The notes beneath the pieces were generated by a model. The model searched no databases. It was given only the letters and a program-made list of their open reading frames with translations, and was not told the DNA's origin. From Anaerolineae bacterium (GTDB lineage: Bacteria; Chloroflexota; Anaerolineae; 4572-78; J111), in assembly GCA_023382535.1 (NCBI GenBank), contig JAHDWA010000065.1, forward strand, positions 1 to 52,906: a stretch of 52,906 bases of DNA. The letters run 5' to 3'. A program made the translations under genes and the position numbers. This document shows positions 37,291-46,568 of this stretch, in pieces; position 1 is the first letter of the stretch; each line of letters starts with the position of its first letter.

Positions 37291-40203
37291 TTAGATTTTG
37301 CTTGGAGGTAAAGCCGAGACCGGGAAAACTAAAGTAAAGGTTGTACCTACATCAGGGATACTTTCTACCGTGATTTGGCCGCCGTGTTTCTCCATAATAC
37401 CATAACTAATAGATAAACCTAAACCTGTACCCTGGCCAACTTCTTTCGTCGTAAAAAAGGGATCGAACACTTTATCCAAATGCTGGGGCTGGATACCATG
37501 ACCCGTGTCGCTAATTTTACAGATAACGGTTAATTCACCTTCATCCTCGGTTTTCAATCCTCGGGTGGCGATGCTACTGCTTTTCTTATCCAATAAAGGA
37601 CTGGTTTCGGTCAAGACTTTTTTTCTCTTTTTACGGGCGTTGCCATTTTGACGCGAATTGGTCTGAGATGATGCAACAGGAGACACCAGTGAAGTCGTAA
37701 CGGTTAGAAGAGCGGGTCTGTCCTGGTTGTTTTGCATGGCCTGGATGGCATTATTGAGCAAATTGACAATAACCTGCTTCATCTGGTTGACGTCGAGCAG
37801 CATTTCCGGCAGGGGTTCCAGTGACTTGTGTAGTTCGATTTTATAACTTACGTTTTTAGTATAAACCAAAAAGATGCACTCTTCAATCAGTTGGTTCAAA
37901 TCGGTAATTTCCCGTTTGGGGGTATCGGCTCGGGCAAAGTTCAACAGGCCGCGGACAATATCGCGGGCACGCCGGGCTTCCTGGTTAATCATGCCCAAAT
38001 CTTCGAGGCGCTCATCTTCTGCGGTGGGTACGCTGGTGTCCATCAACAAGCTGGCCAGACCAATGATGGTGGTCAGAGGGTTGTTGATTTCGTGGGCAAG
38101 GCCAGCCGCCAACTCGCCAACGCCGGCCAGCTTCGCGCTTTGAATCAACTGCCGCTGCGTTTCGGCCAGCCGCTTGATGGTCCGGCTCTGGTCTTCGTAC
38201 AATTGAGCATTCTCGATGGCTGCCGCCGCCGGTGCGGCCAGGGCTTGCAGAAGAGCCAGGTCTTCCTTGTTAAAAGCGCCGGTTTTTTTGTTCATTACTT
38301 CAATTGCGCCGATGGTATGGCCCTTGGTTTGCAGGGGGACACACAAAATAGACCGGGTTGTAAAACCGCTAGATTTGTCCATATCAGGGAAAAAGCGTTC
38401 GTCGGCGTAAACATCCGGCACAATTACCGGCTCGCCCTTCTGAGCTACCCAGCCGGCCAAGCCCTGCCCCAGCGCCATGTGCAGTCCGATGACCGCCTCC
38501 GAGCCTTCGCCCGATGCGGCGGCAAACCAAACTTCCCCTGCTTCATCGTCACGCAGCACCACTGAAGCTGCGGCCACATTCATCAGCCGGGTGGTGTGAC
38601 CGGTAATCAAAGTGAGTGTCTTTTGCAGGTCAAGGGTTGAAGTAATAGCCTGGCCAATGTCGTTGAGCGATTGCAGTTCCTTCAGCCGCTGGTTAATTTC
38701 GTCGTAGAGCCGGGCGTTTTCGATGGCGATCGCCAATTGGTCGGCCAATGTTTCCAAAGCCGAGACATGATATTTATCAAATGCCTCCAACTGGGTACTC
38801 TGAATATCCAAAACGCCGATGGTTTTGTTACCCAGCCTGATAGGCATACACAGCTCCGCGCGCACCTCTTTATTGTTTTTACTGAAGATATAGCGCGGGT
38901 CTTGAGTCACGTCATTGGCCACGATTGTTTTATTCGTAGCTGCCGCCCACCCGATTAACCCCTGCCGTAGTTTGTGAGTGATGTGGGGGATCGGTGCGGT
39001 CAGGCTGAAGCGATCCAACGTGTCCCTGGCCCGCAGTTCCACCTGGTGCGTGGCAGCATTATACAAATGGATAGAAACGTTGTAAAAACCAAAGCTGCGC
39101 CGAATGGCCTGCACCACTGTGCGCAGCATTACATCCAGGTTGAGAATGGAGGTGGCCGCCCGGCTGACCTCATTAATGAGCGAGAGCTGGATAGAGCGCT
39201 CCGATTGGTTCTTAAAAAGCATAGCATTTTCAATAGCCATGCTAATTTGAATGATAACTGCTTCCAACAGGGCCAAATCGTCGCTGGTAAAGGAATTGGG
39301 CTGCTTGTGCCCAACCAGGTAAACCCCTTTGGCTCCAACTCGATCCAGAGTAAAGGGTAGGGCTACCACACAATGCTCCGTATCCGGCAAATAAGAGGCC
39401 CGAAACCAGCGCGAATCATTCATCGTGTTGGCTATGACCACCGCCTGATTATGGCGCAGCACCCACCCCTCTATCCCATCTTTGAGCAATCTTTGGGCAA
39501 AACGCCGGCCGGTTAAGCCGATAAGTTCTTCGCGTCCCGGCTGGGTGCTGCGATAGTAAATTGTTTCCTCGCCTTCTTGCACCAGCAGAGCAGCAAAATC
39601 GGCTTTAAGATCAGGAGCCAGGGCCAGGATACACTCAAAAAGTGCATTGACTTCAAGATGCCCGCTCAGAGATTGGGTAATATTAAATAGTAAGGCCAGG
39701 TGTTGGATATTTACCGTTTTAGCGGCAGAATCAAGGGGAGGTGGAGCCATATCGTCAATTAAATGGTCAATAAGTTCCTGGGTATTTTTAGGGTAATGGA
39801 GCAAAAAAACGTGGTCTAAAGTTAATTCTGGTGGAAGTTTCACCGCCTTTTTTTCGGCGAGCACCAAAACTTTAGCCGCTTTGGCAAATTCGCCGGCTTT
39901 GAAGCGGGTCATTACTGCGGCATCCAGGAGTAGTATATCAGTTTTGGAGAGATGCGCCAAAGCTTCGTCAGTATTGTAAAACAGCCGGACGGGATAGCCT
40001 CTTAATTTGAGCGCCTCGTGCAAAGGCCGCAGCCGTTGCTTGTCGCTGTCAATTAAGATTATTTGACTTGACTGTTCCGCCTGTCCAGGCGCTATGAGTG
40101 GAAAATCTTGTTGGTTCACACTCGAAACCACAATCCCAAATTCACCCTCTATTCCAACACGGGCCGGCCAAAGAAAAGTACGGTCAATAAACAAGTATAG
40201 CAC
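37291..40203 (-). CDS. Pseudo-receiver / triple-GAF histidine kinase
   Basis: 970 residues as drawn from GTG 40203. No good ribosome-binding site is visible, and a start near residue 25 or 29 (GTG codons) is also possible. Residues about 46-155 look like a degenerate receiver: the acidic residues and D94 in LLLDAAVM are present, but the lysine end is altered to HYPKN. Then come GAF (165-325), GAF (335-500), GAF (505-665), HisKA with AGLAHEINNPLT (H704) and HATPase (about 770-965). The HATPase has a basic, low-complexity insertion (about 840-885) between NNAIQAMQ and the DTGHGI box. It is first in the minus-strand cluster. Confidence 0.93.
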   Translation of the reverse strand: MLYLFIDRTFLWPARVGIEGEFGIVVSSVNQQDFPLIAPGQAEQSSQIILIDSDKQRLRPLHEALKLRGYPVRLFYNTDEALAHLSKTDILLLDAAVMTRFKAGEFAKAAKVLVLAEKKAVKLPPELTLDHVFLLHYPKNTQELIDHLIDDMAPPPLDSAAKTVNIQHLALLFNITQSLSGHLEVNALFECILALAPDLKADFAALLVQEGEETIYYRSTQPGREELIGLTGRRFAQRLLKDGIEGWVLRHNQAVVIANTMNDSRWFRASYLPDTEHCVVALPFTLDRVGAKGVYLVGHKQPNSFTSDDLALLEAVIIQISMAIENAMLFKNQSERSIQLSLINEVSRAATSILNLDVMLRTVVQAIRRSFGFYNVSIHLYNAATHQVELRARDTLDRFSLTAPIPHITHKLRQGLIGWAAATNKTIVANDVTQDPRYIFSKNNKEVRAELCMPIRLGNKTIGVLDIQSTQLEAFDKYHVSALETLADQLAIAIENARLYDEINQRLKELQSLNDIGQAITSTLDLQKTLTLITGHTTRLMNVAAASVVLRDDEAGEVWFAAASGEGSEAVIGLHMALGQGLAGWVAQKGEPVIVPDVYADERFFPDMDKSSGFTTRSILCVPLQTKGHTIGAIEVMNKKTGAFNKEDLALLQALAAPAAAAIENAQLYEDQSRTIKRLAETQRQLIQSAKLAGVGELAAGLAHEINNPLTTIIGLASLLMDTSVPTAEDERLEDLGMINQEARRARDIVRGLLNFARADTPKREITDLNQLIEECIFLVYTKNVSYKIELHKSLEPLPEMLLDVNQMKQVIVNLLNNAIQAMQNNQDRPALLTVTTSLVSPVASSQTNSRQNGNARKKRKKVLTETSPLLDKKSSSIATRGLKTEDEGELTVICKISDTGHGIQPQHLDKVFDPFFTTKEVGQGTGLGLSISYGIMEKHGGQITVESIPDVGTTFTLVFPVSALPPSKI

Positions 40204-40402
40204 GGGCTAACGGGGGTCGCAACAGGATTTTTCGACTAATAGGTCCATGCTTATCGCTTCCTGAGGGGCTTGGAAAAGAGCGCACCAAACCGGCTCGCCT
40301 TTCAATAGCGAAGGGCAAGCTACCGGATGCAGTAGGTTACAGATACAATAACTACTATATCTAGTGTTAGCTGTGATGTCGCCACATTATGTCGTGTTGT
40401 TT

Positions 40403-40431
40403 TTGTATATTTGTCGGGTTTGTGCTATGAT
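40403..40431 (+). promoter_or_regulatory. Putative promoter of the surface-protein gene
   Basis: TTGTAT at 40403-40408 and TATGAT at 40426-40431 are separated by 17 bp and lie 49 bp before the ATG at 40481. The -10 matches 5 of 6 consensus bases and the -35 matches 3 of 6. The 277-bp divergent gap (40204-40480) should also carry the promoter of the kinase cluster. A TATACTTGT element on the minus strand at about 40200 is a weak candidate that would require the later kinase start. Confidence 0.4.
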
Positions 40432-40480
40432 GGAAGTAGTATTATGTTGAGTTCTCTAAACAGCAAGCGCGGGCGGGCTT

Positions 40481-41575
40481 ATGTCGGTAGATGAACTTAT
40501 TCAGGCAAAAATATATCGCCTAGAAGAGTTAAAAAAGTACCAAGCCTACTACGGTCCCAATACCCCCTACCCCGTCATTATCGAAATTAATGATCTTGAA
40601 GCCGAACTACAGCGCATGGTGAAGGCGGATAAAACCCGTTCGACCCCGCCTGTTAAAAAGAAAGTTGTCAAAAAGAAAAAAGACAAGGTTCCGTTTTGGC
40701 AGTTTTCACACCTGTCGCAATCCACAAAAGATGCGATTGCCACAATTGCCTTTATTGGCCTGGTTTTTTTGTTTGGCTCGATCATTTTTGCCGCTTACGT
40801 AAAAACACATCCGCGCCAGCAGCGGGATACGGTTCTGGCTTACGCAGATCCCGGTAATCTGGTCATTCCAACGCTCCGCCCCACCTTTACCCCTACCCCC
40901 GCCCGCCCAAATGGAGTGTTGCTCACCGAGGGCGCTACTGATAGCACCACCTATCTACCAACACCGGGTGAATTGCCCACCGAAGTTCCGACGCCTGTCC
41001 CCACCTTGACTCCCAGCGCCACACCGCTCCCCACTGAAGCTCCCCTGCCGACTGATACGCCCGAACCCACACCGGTCCCCCCAGCCGCTCCGCCTGCCGT
41101 TGCCCCAGCAGCTATAGATCCGCCGGCAGCCGCTCCGGCGGCGGTCGCGCCAACGGCGGCAGCCCCGACCGAGCCGCCTGCCCCGCCTGCCCCTGAATTT
41201 CCTTTCACTGTGGCCGAACAGGGTAATCGTGAATTCCAACGGACCAATTACCATGTTATCACTATTTACATCGCCGCGGTGAGCGCTGGCAACATTCCGA
41301 TTGGCGGGTTAAAGGTCATCGGCGATCACACCCCTTCTGGAATGCATGCTGAAAGCGGCCTCAGCGATTGGAACTGGAGCGCCGTCAACTGTCTGGATTG
41401 TGATTACGTTAAACAGGGTAATGTTAAATTTGAGCCGGGAACTTTTGAGGATGGGGTTTGGAATATTTATCTGGCCGATCAGAACGGCGCGCGGCTCTCG
41501 CCTGTGGTACCGCTGACCTACTCGGCTGACCCGGAAAAATGGGTTTGGGATTTTATCATTTTTAAACAAAATTAA
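40481..41575 (+). CDS. Membrane-anchored surface protein with Pro/Thr-rich linker
   Basis: Protein of 364 residues, not recognised as a named family. Residues 1-50 form a helical hairpin of the pattern YRLEELKKYQAYYGP..IIEINDLEAEL. A lysine-rich stretch (57-70) precedes one membrane helix (about 85-107). Residues 125-250 are low complexity, rich in Pro, Thr and Ala, as in a wall-spanning linker. The C-terminal ~115 residues look like a compact beta-domain with WNW, CLDC (a possible disulphide or metal pair) and repeated aromatic residues. The N-terminus is predicted to be cytosolic and the C-terminus outside. It converges on the Ser/Thr kinase gene at a shared terminator. Confidence 0.8.
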   Translation: MSVDELIQAKIYRLEELKKYQAYYGPNTPYPVIIEINDLEAELQRMVKADKTRSTPPVKKKVVKKKKDKVPFWQFSHLSQSTKDAIATIAFIGLVFLFGSIIFAAYVKTHPRQQRDTVLAYADPGNLVIPTLRPTFTPTPARPNGVLLTEGATDSTTYLPTPGELPTEVPTPVPTLTPSATPLPTEAPLPTDTPEPTPVPPAAPPAVAPAAIDPPAAAPAAVAPTAAAPTEPPAPPAPEFPFTVAEQGNREFQRTNYHVITIYIAAVSAGNIPIGGLKVIGDHTPSGMHAESGLSDWNWSAVNCLDCDYVKQGNVKFEPGTFEDGVWNIYLADQNGARLSPVVPLTYSADPEKWVWDFIIFKQN

Positions 41576-41576
41576 T

Positions 41577-41613
41577 AAAAAAGGGGCTGGCAGTTTAAGC
41601 CAGTCCCTTTTTT
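41577..41613. terminator. Bidirectional Rho-independent terminator
   Basis: The stem AAGGGGCTGGC and GCCAGTCCCTT, with one G-T pair, encloses a 7-nt loop and is flanked by an A-run on the left and a T-run on the right, so it can work from both strands. It lies between the convergent ends of the surface-protein gene (41575) and the Ser/Thr kinase gene (41618). Confidence 0.9.
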
Positions 41614-41617
41614 GTTC

Positions 41618-43414
41618 TCATTCCAGGGCTACAGTCTGGACTACCTCGCCGCTCTTAGCGTCAATGATGACCGTGTAAACCACCCGAAAATCACCCCCGG
41701 CATAGTTTAGATACCAGGTCAGCCTGGTTTCATCCAGAGGGTACGGCACAACCGCAGCCATGGGCCGGTAACCTTCTGCTGTAAATTTACTGGCCCCGGC
41801 CTTTTCGCCGATGTCATAGAGACGTTTTGTGTCCAGAATCACTTCATCCAGGACAGTGGTTTTGGGCACCGGCAGGTTGGTGGGTGAACTGGTAAATGTC
41901 CCATTAGTAAACATCAGAGTGTTTAATCCTTTGCTCGAAGGCGACCAAAACTTGAGGATCCAATCGGTAGATTTGCCTTCGGCGTCCAGGGGCCCCAGCC
42001 CACTGGTTGCAATTTCGCTGAGGACGGCATCCGCTTGCCACTTTTGCGCTTCGGCCAGGGCCAGGTCGGCTGCTTCTTGACCACTCAGAGCGCTGGCTGC
42101 CTGAGCGGGTGCATCTTCCGGCGGATTCACTTGGGCCTGGCTAACTTCAGGCGTTACCGCTTGGGTGGAAGTCGCTTCCGGGGTAGTCGTGATGGCGATT
42201 GAATCGGACTCGGCTGCGGGCGTGGGAGTAGGTTCTAAGAGCGGTGTAGGGGACGGGGCTTCAGTCGGCGTGGTCGTTGGCGCTGGCGTGGCCGTAGCCG
42301 CGCTGGCGACCTCCTGGGCTTGGGAGGGCGGCGTATTTTGAGTCACCTCATTCTGCGCCGGCGAACGTAGCTGCAAGAAGATCAGGACGCCGATGCCAAT
42401 CAACACCAGGAAAATCAACACCCCGATTGCCCCAAACCCCAGCGCATTGATCGGCAGGCCGGATTTGCTTTCCGCTTTCGTCAGGGGCTGATTGGACAGC
42501 CGGGTTGGCTCCGGTGTCCCCGCCGGGGTCGTTTTGGGAGAAGCCACGATAGTCGGGCTTACGCCGGCCAAAATCTGGTCAGGATGGGGGCCAAACGCTT
42601 CTTTAAGGGCAGCCGCCATTTCACCGGCACTGTCGAAGCGGTGAGTGGGGTCGGTAGCCAGGGTTTTTAACAAGACTCGCTCGACTGCCTCCGGGATATT
42701 GGGATTAATGCTGCGGGGCAGGGGCAGCGGCTCGTTGATCCGGCGCATAACGGTGGCGATGGGCGTTTCGGCACGGTGAGGGACAGAGCCGGTCAGCATT
42801 TCATACAGGATAATGCCCAGGGCATAAATATCGGTGCGATGATCCACTTTTTTGCCCATGCCCTGTTCCGGCGACATGTAAGCCGGTGTGCCCATGCCTA
42901 CCCCGGTGCCGGTCAGCTCCGAGGCGCCTTCAACCATTTTAGCCAGGCCAAAATCACTCAACAAGGCCCACTGCCCATCCAGCAGCACATTGCTCGGTTT
43001 CACGTCGCGGTGGATGATGCCTGCTTTATGCGCCTGGTCCAGTGCCCCGGCAATCTGTCCCATCACCTCGACAATGCGCTCCATTTTGAGAGGAAACTTC
43101 ATCTCATCGCTTAAGGTCCGGGCATGGGGAATATAACGCATGGCAATGTAACTGTAGCCCTTATCCTGGCCGGTGTCATAAACGGGTAAGATATTGGGGT
43201 GGTGTAAATTGCCGATGGCCTGGGCCTCCCGGACAAACCGCTCGACAAAATCCTCTTTTTGAGCGAAGTAGGGGGGTAAAACTTTGAGGGCTACCTCGCG
43301 GTTGAGGCCGGGCTGGTAAGCTTTGAAAACAGCAGCCATGCCGCCTTCGCCAATCTGCTCGATGATCCGGTACTGGCCCAGGGTTTGTCCAATGAGCGCC
43401 TGCAAGCTTTCCAT
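41618..43414 (-). CDS. Transmembrane Ser/Thr protein kinase (PknB-like)
   Basis: Protein of 598 residues; the ATG lies 8 nt after AGGAG. The kinase domain (about 15-280) has GEGGMA at 22-27, K44 in VALK, HRDVKPSN at 135-142 with catalytic D137, DFG at 154-156, and GTPAYMSPEQ. A single helix lies at about 322-350, then a Thr/Pro/Ala-rich linker (to about 445). The extracellular domain of about 150 residues is not a PASTA domain. Its end (VVYTVIIDAKSGEVVQTVALE) resembles PepSY-type strands, but that is a weak call. It may sense envelope state and phosphorylate cytosolic targets. Confidence 0.93.
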   Translation of the reverse strand: MESLQALIGQTLGQYRIIEQIGEGGMAAVFKAYQPGLNREVALKVLPPYFAQKEDFVERFVREAQAIGNLHHPNILPVYDTGQDKGYSYIAMRYIPHARTLSDEMKFPLKMERIVEVMGQIAGALDQAHKAGIIHRDVKPSNVLLDGQWALLSDFGLAKMVEGASELTGTGVGMGTPAYMSPEQGMGKKVDHRTDIYALGIILYEMLTGSVPHRAETPIATVMRRINEPLPLPRSINPNIPEAVERVLLKTLATDPTHRFDSAGEMAAALKEAFGPHPDQILAGVSPTIVASPKTTPAGTPEPTRLSNQPLTKAESKSGLPINALGFGAIGVLIFLVLIGIGVLIFLQLRSPAQNEVTQNTPPSQAQEVASAATATPAPTTTPTEAPSPTPLLEPTPTPAAESDSIAITTTPEATSTQAVTPEVSQAQVNPPEDAPAQAASALSGQEAADLALAEAQKWQADAVLSEIATSGLGPLDAEGKSTDWILKFWSPSSKGLNTLMFTNGTFTSSPTNLPVPKTTVLDEVILDTKRLYDIGEKAGASKFTAEGYRPMAAVVPYPLDETRLTWYLNYAGGDFRVVYTVIIDAKSGEVVQTVALE

Positions 43415-43499
43415 AGATGTCTGCTCCTGAAAGGTAAGGAATAGAGGTCGAACTCCATCCTATCATAAGGTCCATGTCACTGTCAAGACAGCAGCCGAT

Positions 43500-43622
43500 A
43501 CTTTTTAGCCACGTAACGAGGCGAAGAAGCGGGAGGCGAGGAAGCGAAAATCACTGCCCAACTCCTCGCCATATCACGCCATTTTTCTTCGCTTCACCTT
43601 TCCTCGCATCTTCGCATCCTCT
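43500..43622. repeat. Imperfect inverted repeat of CGAGG/GAAGCG words
   Basis: The 255-bp gap between the kinase gene and tRNA-Leu contains words such as GCGAGGAAGCGAA at about 43536-43548 and an imperfect inverse, TTCGCTTC..CCTCGC, at about 43589-43608. No gene is supported in this gap. Confidence 0.55.
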
Positions 43623-43669
43623 TTGACTATCTGTAACATTTGCTGTAATATTTCCGCCGGATTGAAAAT

Positions 43670-43754
43670 GGGCCGGTGGCGGAATGGCAGACGCAGGGGA
43701 CTTAAAATCCCCCGAGGCTTAACCCTCGTGTGGGTTCGACTCCCACCCGGCCCA
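43670..43754 (+). tRNA. tRNA-Leu (anticodon UAA)
   Basis: 85 nt. Acceptor GGGCCGG pairs with CCGGCCC at 43747-43753, with discriminator A. The anticodon stem GGGGA/TCCCC holds the loop CTTAAAA with anticodon TAA at 43703-43705. A long variable arm and the T-arm GTGGGTTCGACTCCCAC are present, as expected for class II leucine tRNA. The CCA end is not encoded. It abuts the end of tex on the other strand with no intervening base. Confidence 0.96.
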
Positions 43755-45941
43755 TTAAACCTCCTTCATGCTCAAGCCGATGCGCCCCCGCTGAGCATCA
43801 ATTTTAACCACCCTGACCTTGACCACATCGCCCACGCTGACCACTTCAAACGGGTTCTTGACGTAGCGGTCGGCCAGTTGGCTGATGTGGACCAGCCCGT
43901 CCTGCTTGACCCCAATATCCACAAACGCGCCGAAATCCACCACGTTGCGGACGGTGCCGGTCAGAACCATTCCCTCCTTTAAATCTTCCAGTTTCAACAC
44001 ATCCTGGCGTAGCAACGGCGCCGGGAGTTCGTCGCGCGGGTCGCGGCCCGGCCTGGCCAGCGACTCCAGGATGTCGGCCAGGGTCGGCTCACCCACGTCC
44101 AGCTTGTGAGCCAGTTCCTTCAGACTGCCCTTGCGTAGGGCTTCGATTTTGGCGGGCAGCTCTTTTTCGTCCCCCCGCACCTTGAGATAGGCAAACAGGC
44201 GCTCGACCACGGGGTAGCTCTCCGGGTGGATGAAGGTGTTGTCCAGCGGGTGGTCGCCGCCGGGGATTTTGAGAAAGCCGACGGCCTGCTGGTAGGTTTT
44301 ATCCCCCAGCCCTTTGATCTGGCGCAGCTCCTCGCGGCGGCGGAAAGGGCCATGCGTCTCGCGGTGCTTGACAATCGCCTCGGCCACCCGCCGGCTGACC
44401 CCGGCCACATAGCTGAGCAGCGGGGCGCTGGCCGTGTTGACATCCACCCCCACATGGTTGACTGCACTTTCGACGACCGTATCCAGGGTGGTAGCTAACT
44501 GTTTCTGGTTGACATCATGCTGGTACAGCCCCACGCCAATGGATTTAGGGTCAATCTTGACCAGTTCGGCCAGCGGGTCTTGCAGGCGGCGGGCAATGGA
44601 GACAGCCCCGCGCATGCTCACGTCGAGGTCGGGGAATTCGGCCCGGGCCAGGTCGCTGGCGGAATAGACAGAGGCGCCGGCCTCGTTGACCATAACGTAA
44701 GAGATTTTAGATTTTAGACTTTCGACATCGTGCCCTTTGGGTATTTTCGATTTGGCTTCGGCGATAACCTCGGCGGCCAGCGCCTCGGTTTCGCGGCTGG
44801 CGGTGCCGTTGCCGATGGCCAGGACGTCGGCGCCCTGCTCGATCAGCTTGAGCAGGATCTGTTTGGCTTCAGCCCACTTTTTTTGGGGTTCGTGCGGATA
44901 AATGGTCGTCCCGCCCAAAAATTTGCCGGTCGGGTCAACCAGGGCCACCTTGCAGCCGGTCCGAAAGCCGGGGTCAATGCCGATGACCGTTTTGCCCCGG
45001 ATGGGTGGCTGGAGCAGTAGCTGGCGCAGGTTGGCGGCAAAGGTGTCAATGGCGTGCTCGTCGGAGGTACCGGTCAGTTCGCCGCGCAGCTCATTTTCGA
45101 TGGAAGGGGCCAGCAGCCGCTTGTAGCCGTCGGCAATGGCCTGGCGCAAATGGTCGGTGAAAACAGATTTGGGATTTTTGACCAGCCGGGCCTGAATACT
45201 CTGGATCAGCGCCTCATCCGGCCCGTCCAGCCTGACCTTGAGAATACCCTCGCGCTCGCCCCGGTTGAGGGCCAGCAGCCGGTGCGGCGGGATGGCGCTT
45301 AACTTCTCGCGGTAGTCGTAGTAGATTTCGTAGACGCCGCGCTCGTCCTTGGTTTTGTCGGCCAGGCTGACCACCAGCCAGGCTTCCTGGCGGGTCCGCT
45401 CGCGGACGCCGGCCCGGGTGTCTGCATCTTCGGCTACGGTTTCGGCAATAATGTCGCTCGCTCCGGCCAAAGCGTCCTCTACTGTTGGCACGTCATCACT
45501 CAGGTAAGCCGCCGCAATTTCGGCCAAGTTGCCCTGGGTCAACTCCTGGGCCAGCATGGCCTGGGCCAGTGGCTCCAGCCCGCGCTCACGAGCAATGGTG
45601 GCGCGGGTGCGGCGCTTGGGTTTGTAGGGCAGGTACAGATCTTCGACCGCCTGTAACGTGTCGGCAGTCTCGATACGGCTGCGCAGTTCGTCGGTCAGCT
45701 TGCCCTGTTCGGCGATGCTGTGCAGCACGGTTTCCTTGCGGGCTTCTAGATTACGCAGATAAGTCAGCCGTTCCAAAATGGCCCGCAGTTGGGCCTCGTC
45801 CAGCCCGCCGGTGACTTCTTTGCGGTAGCGGGCCACAAAAGGCACCGTGTTTTCACTGTCAAAAAGCTCAATCGAGCGGGCCGCTTGCGGGCGCTGAATG
45901 CCCAGTTCGGCGGCAATGATTTGGGCAAAATCAATGGGCAT
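43755..45941 (-). CDS. tex: Tex-family RNA-binding transcription accessory protein
   Basis: Protein of 728 residues; the ATG follows GGAGAAAG. Tex_N helices and coiled region at about 1-250 ([28 protein letters not shown]), YqgF-like RNase-H fold at about 315-440 ([28 protein letters not shown]), helix-hairpin-helix at about 490-560, and C-terminal S1 domain at about 650-725 ([20 protein letters not shown]). Residues about 398-411 carry an extra segment, [12 protein letters not shown], not seen in the Tex proteins that I remember; its DNA consists of ATTTTAG-type words. Tex acts in transcription and rRNA-related processes. The gene is otherwise complete. Confidence 0.96.
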   Translation of the reverse strand: MPIDFAQIIAAELGIQRPQAARSIELFDSENTVPFVARYRKEVTGGLDEAQLRAILERLTYLRNLEARKETVLHSIAEQGKLTDELRSRIETADTLQAVEDLYLPYKPKRRTRATIARERGLEPLAQAMLAQELTQGNLAEIAAAYLSDDVPTVEDALAGASDIIAETVAEDADTRAGVRERTRQEAWLVVSLADKTKDERGVYEIYYDYREKLSAIPPHRLLALNRGEREGILKVRLDGPDEALIQSIQARLVKNPKSVFTDHLRQAIADGYKRLLAPSIENELRGELTGTSDEHAIDTFAANLRQLLLQPPIRGKTVIGIDPGFRTGCKVALVDPTGKFLGGTTIYPHEPQKKWAEAKQILLKLIEQGADVLAIGNGTASRETEALAAEVIAEAKSKIPKGHDVESLKSKISYVMVNEAGASVYSASDLARAEFPDLDVSMRGAVSIARRLQDPLAELVKIDPKSIGVGLYQHDVNQKQLATTLDTVVESAVNHVGVDVNTASAPLLSYVAGVSRRVAEAIVKHRETHGPFRRREELRQIKGLGDKTYQQAVGFLKIPGGDHPLDNTFIHPESYPVVERLFAYLKVRGDEKELPAKIEALRKGSLKELAHKLDVGEPTLADILESLARPGRDPRDELPAPLLRQDVLKLEDLKEGMVLTGTVRNVVDFGAFVDIGVKQDGLVHISQLADRYVKNPFEVVSVGDVVKVRVVKIDAQRGRIGLSMKEV

Positions 45942-46086
45942 ATGTCTTTCTCCAAAAAAGGTGAACGCCGGTCAAACAAACTTATGAGTTTTGAATTTCA
46001 AAATCGGTAATAACTTGGAAGATTGGAAGGCTGGAGGACTGGAAAAAGAGACCCCATCCAACATTCCTTATACACCGGATTTGGTG

Positions 46087-46107
46087 GTCAAACTTCATCA
46101 GTTTGAC
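46087..46107. repeat. Small perfect hairpin upstream of tex
   Basis: GTCAAACT and AGTTTGAC form an 8-bp stem with a 5-nt loop in the 292-bp divergent gap between tex and the small plus-strand gene. That gap also holds GGAAGATTGGAAGGCTGG-type words at about 46018-46040. There is no T-run, so its role is unclear. Confidence 0.4.
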
Positions 46108-46233
46108 GGGCCAAGCTTAATAAATCTAGCATAGCACGGAATAACATCAGGGGCAAAGCCTTCTGACCGGGGCAGTGGTTTTGACCGGCGGGCTAAACGG
46201 TGGTAAGGTTGTAAATACCAGGCAAGATTTACA

Positions 46234-46485
46234 ATGGCGGAGGTTGAAGTGATAAAAATTTATGATCTGAGCAACAATATGCCGGTCGGCGAGCTGACCG
46301 AAGCCCAGTTTCAATTTCTGCACGATCATTTTGAGGAAGAATCGCTGGAGGATCGTGATTATTACCTCAATCAGGTTACCGTTGACGCGCTGGAAGCGCA
46401 GGGCAGCGATCCCGGCCTCGTTGCTGTGCTGCGCCAGGCCCTGGGCGGCCGGGAAGAGATGGATATTCGTTGGATTAGAGAATAA
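46234..46485 (+). CDS. Small conserved hypothetical protein
   Basis: Protein of 83 residues. The sequence is acidic and looks like a small alpha/beta protein: IKIYDLSNN..VGELTEAQFQFL, then LEDRDYYLNQVTVDALEAQG, then DPGLVAVLRQALGGREEMDIRW. I recall similar unannotated small proteins in Chloroflexota but cannot give a function. Codon use is like that of the neighbours. It is divergent from tex and convergent with the Atg22-like gene. An in-frame GTG at 46249 is an alternative start. Confidence 0.65.
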   Translation: MAEVEVIKIYDLSNNMPVGELTEAQFQFLHDHFEEESLEDRDYYLNQVTVDALEAQGSDPGLVAVLRQALGGREEMDIRWIRE

Positions 46486-46532
46486 GACAAGAGAACTAGG
46501 GGAACTTATAGAAACTCAAGGATTTAGCTCTC

Positions 46533-46565
46533 TGAGTTCCTATGAGTTCCTGCCAGTTCCAATGA
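46533..46565. repeat. TGAGTTCC word repeat
   Basis: TGAGTTCCTATGAGTTCC at 46533-46550 is identical over 18 bases to 2911-2928 and is followed by further degenerate copies to about 46568. Both lie at gene borders. Confidence 0.85.
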
Positions 46566-46568
46566 GTT

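Noticed and set aside
43670..43760. tRNA-Leu as an integration site
   Set aside because: No integrase, direct repeat of the tRNA 3' end or mobile genes nearby; the flank is the tex housekeeping gene.
43623..43982. Open frame running through tRNA-Leu and into tex
   Set aside because: It overlaps a clear tRNA and the end of tex; no family resemblance.
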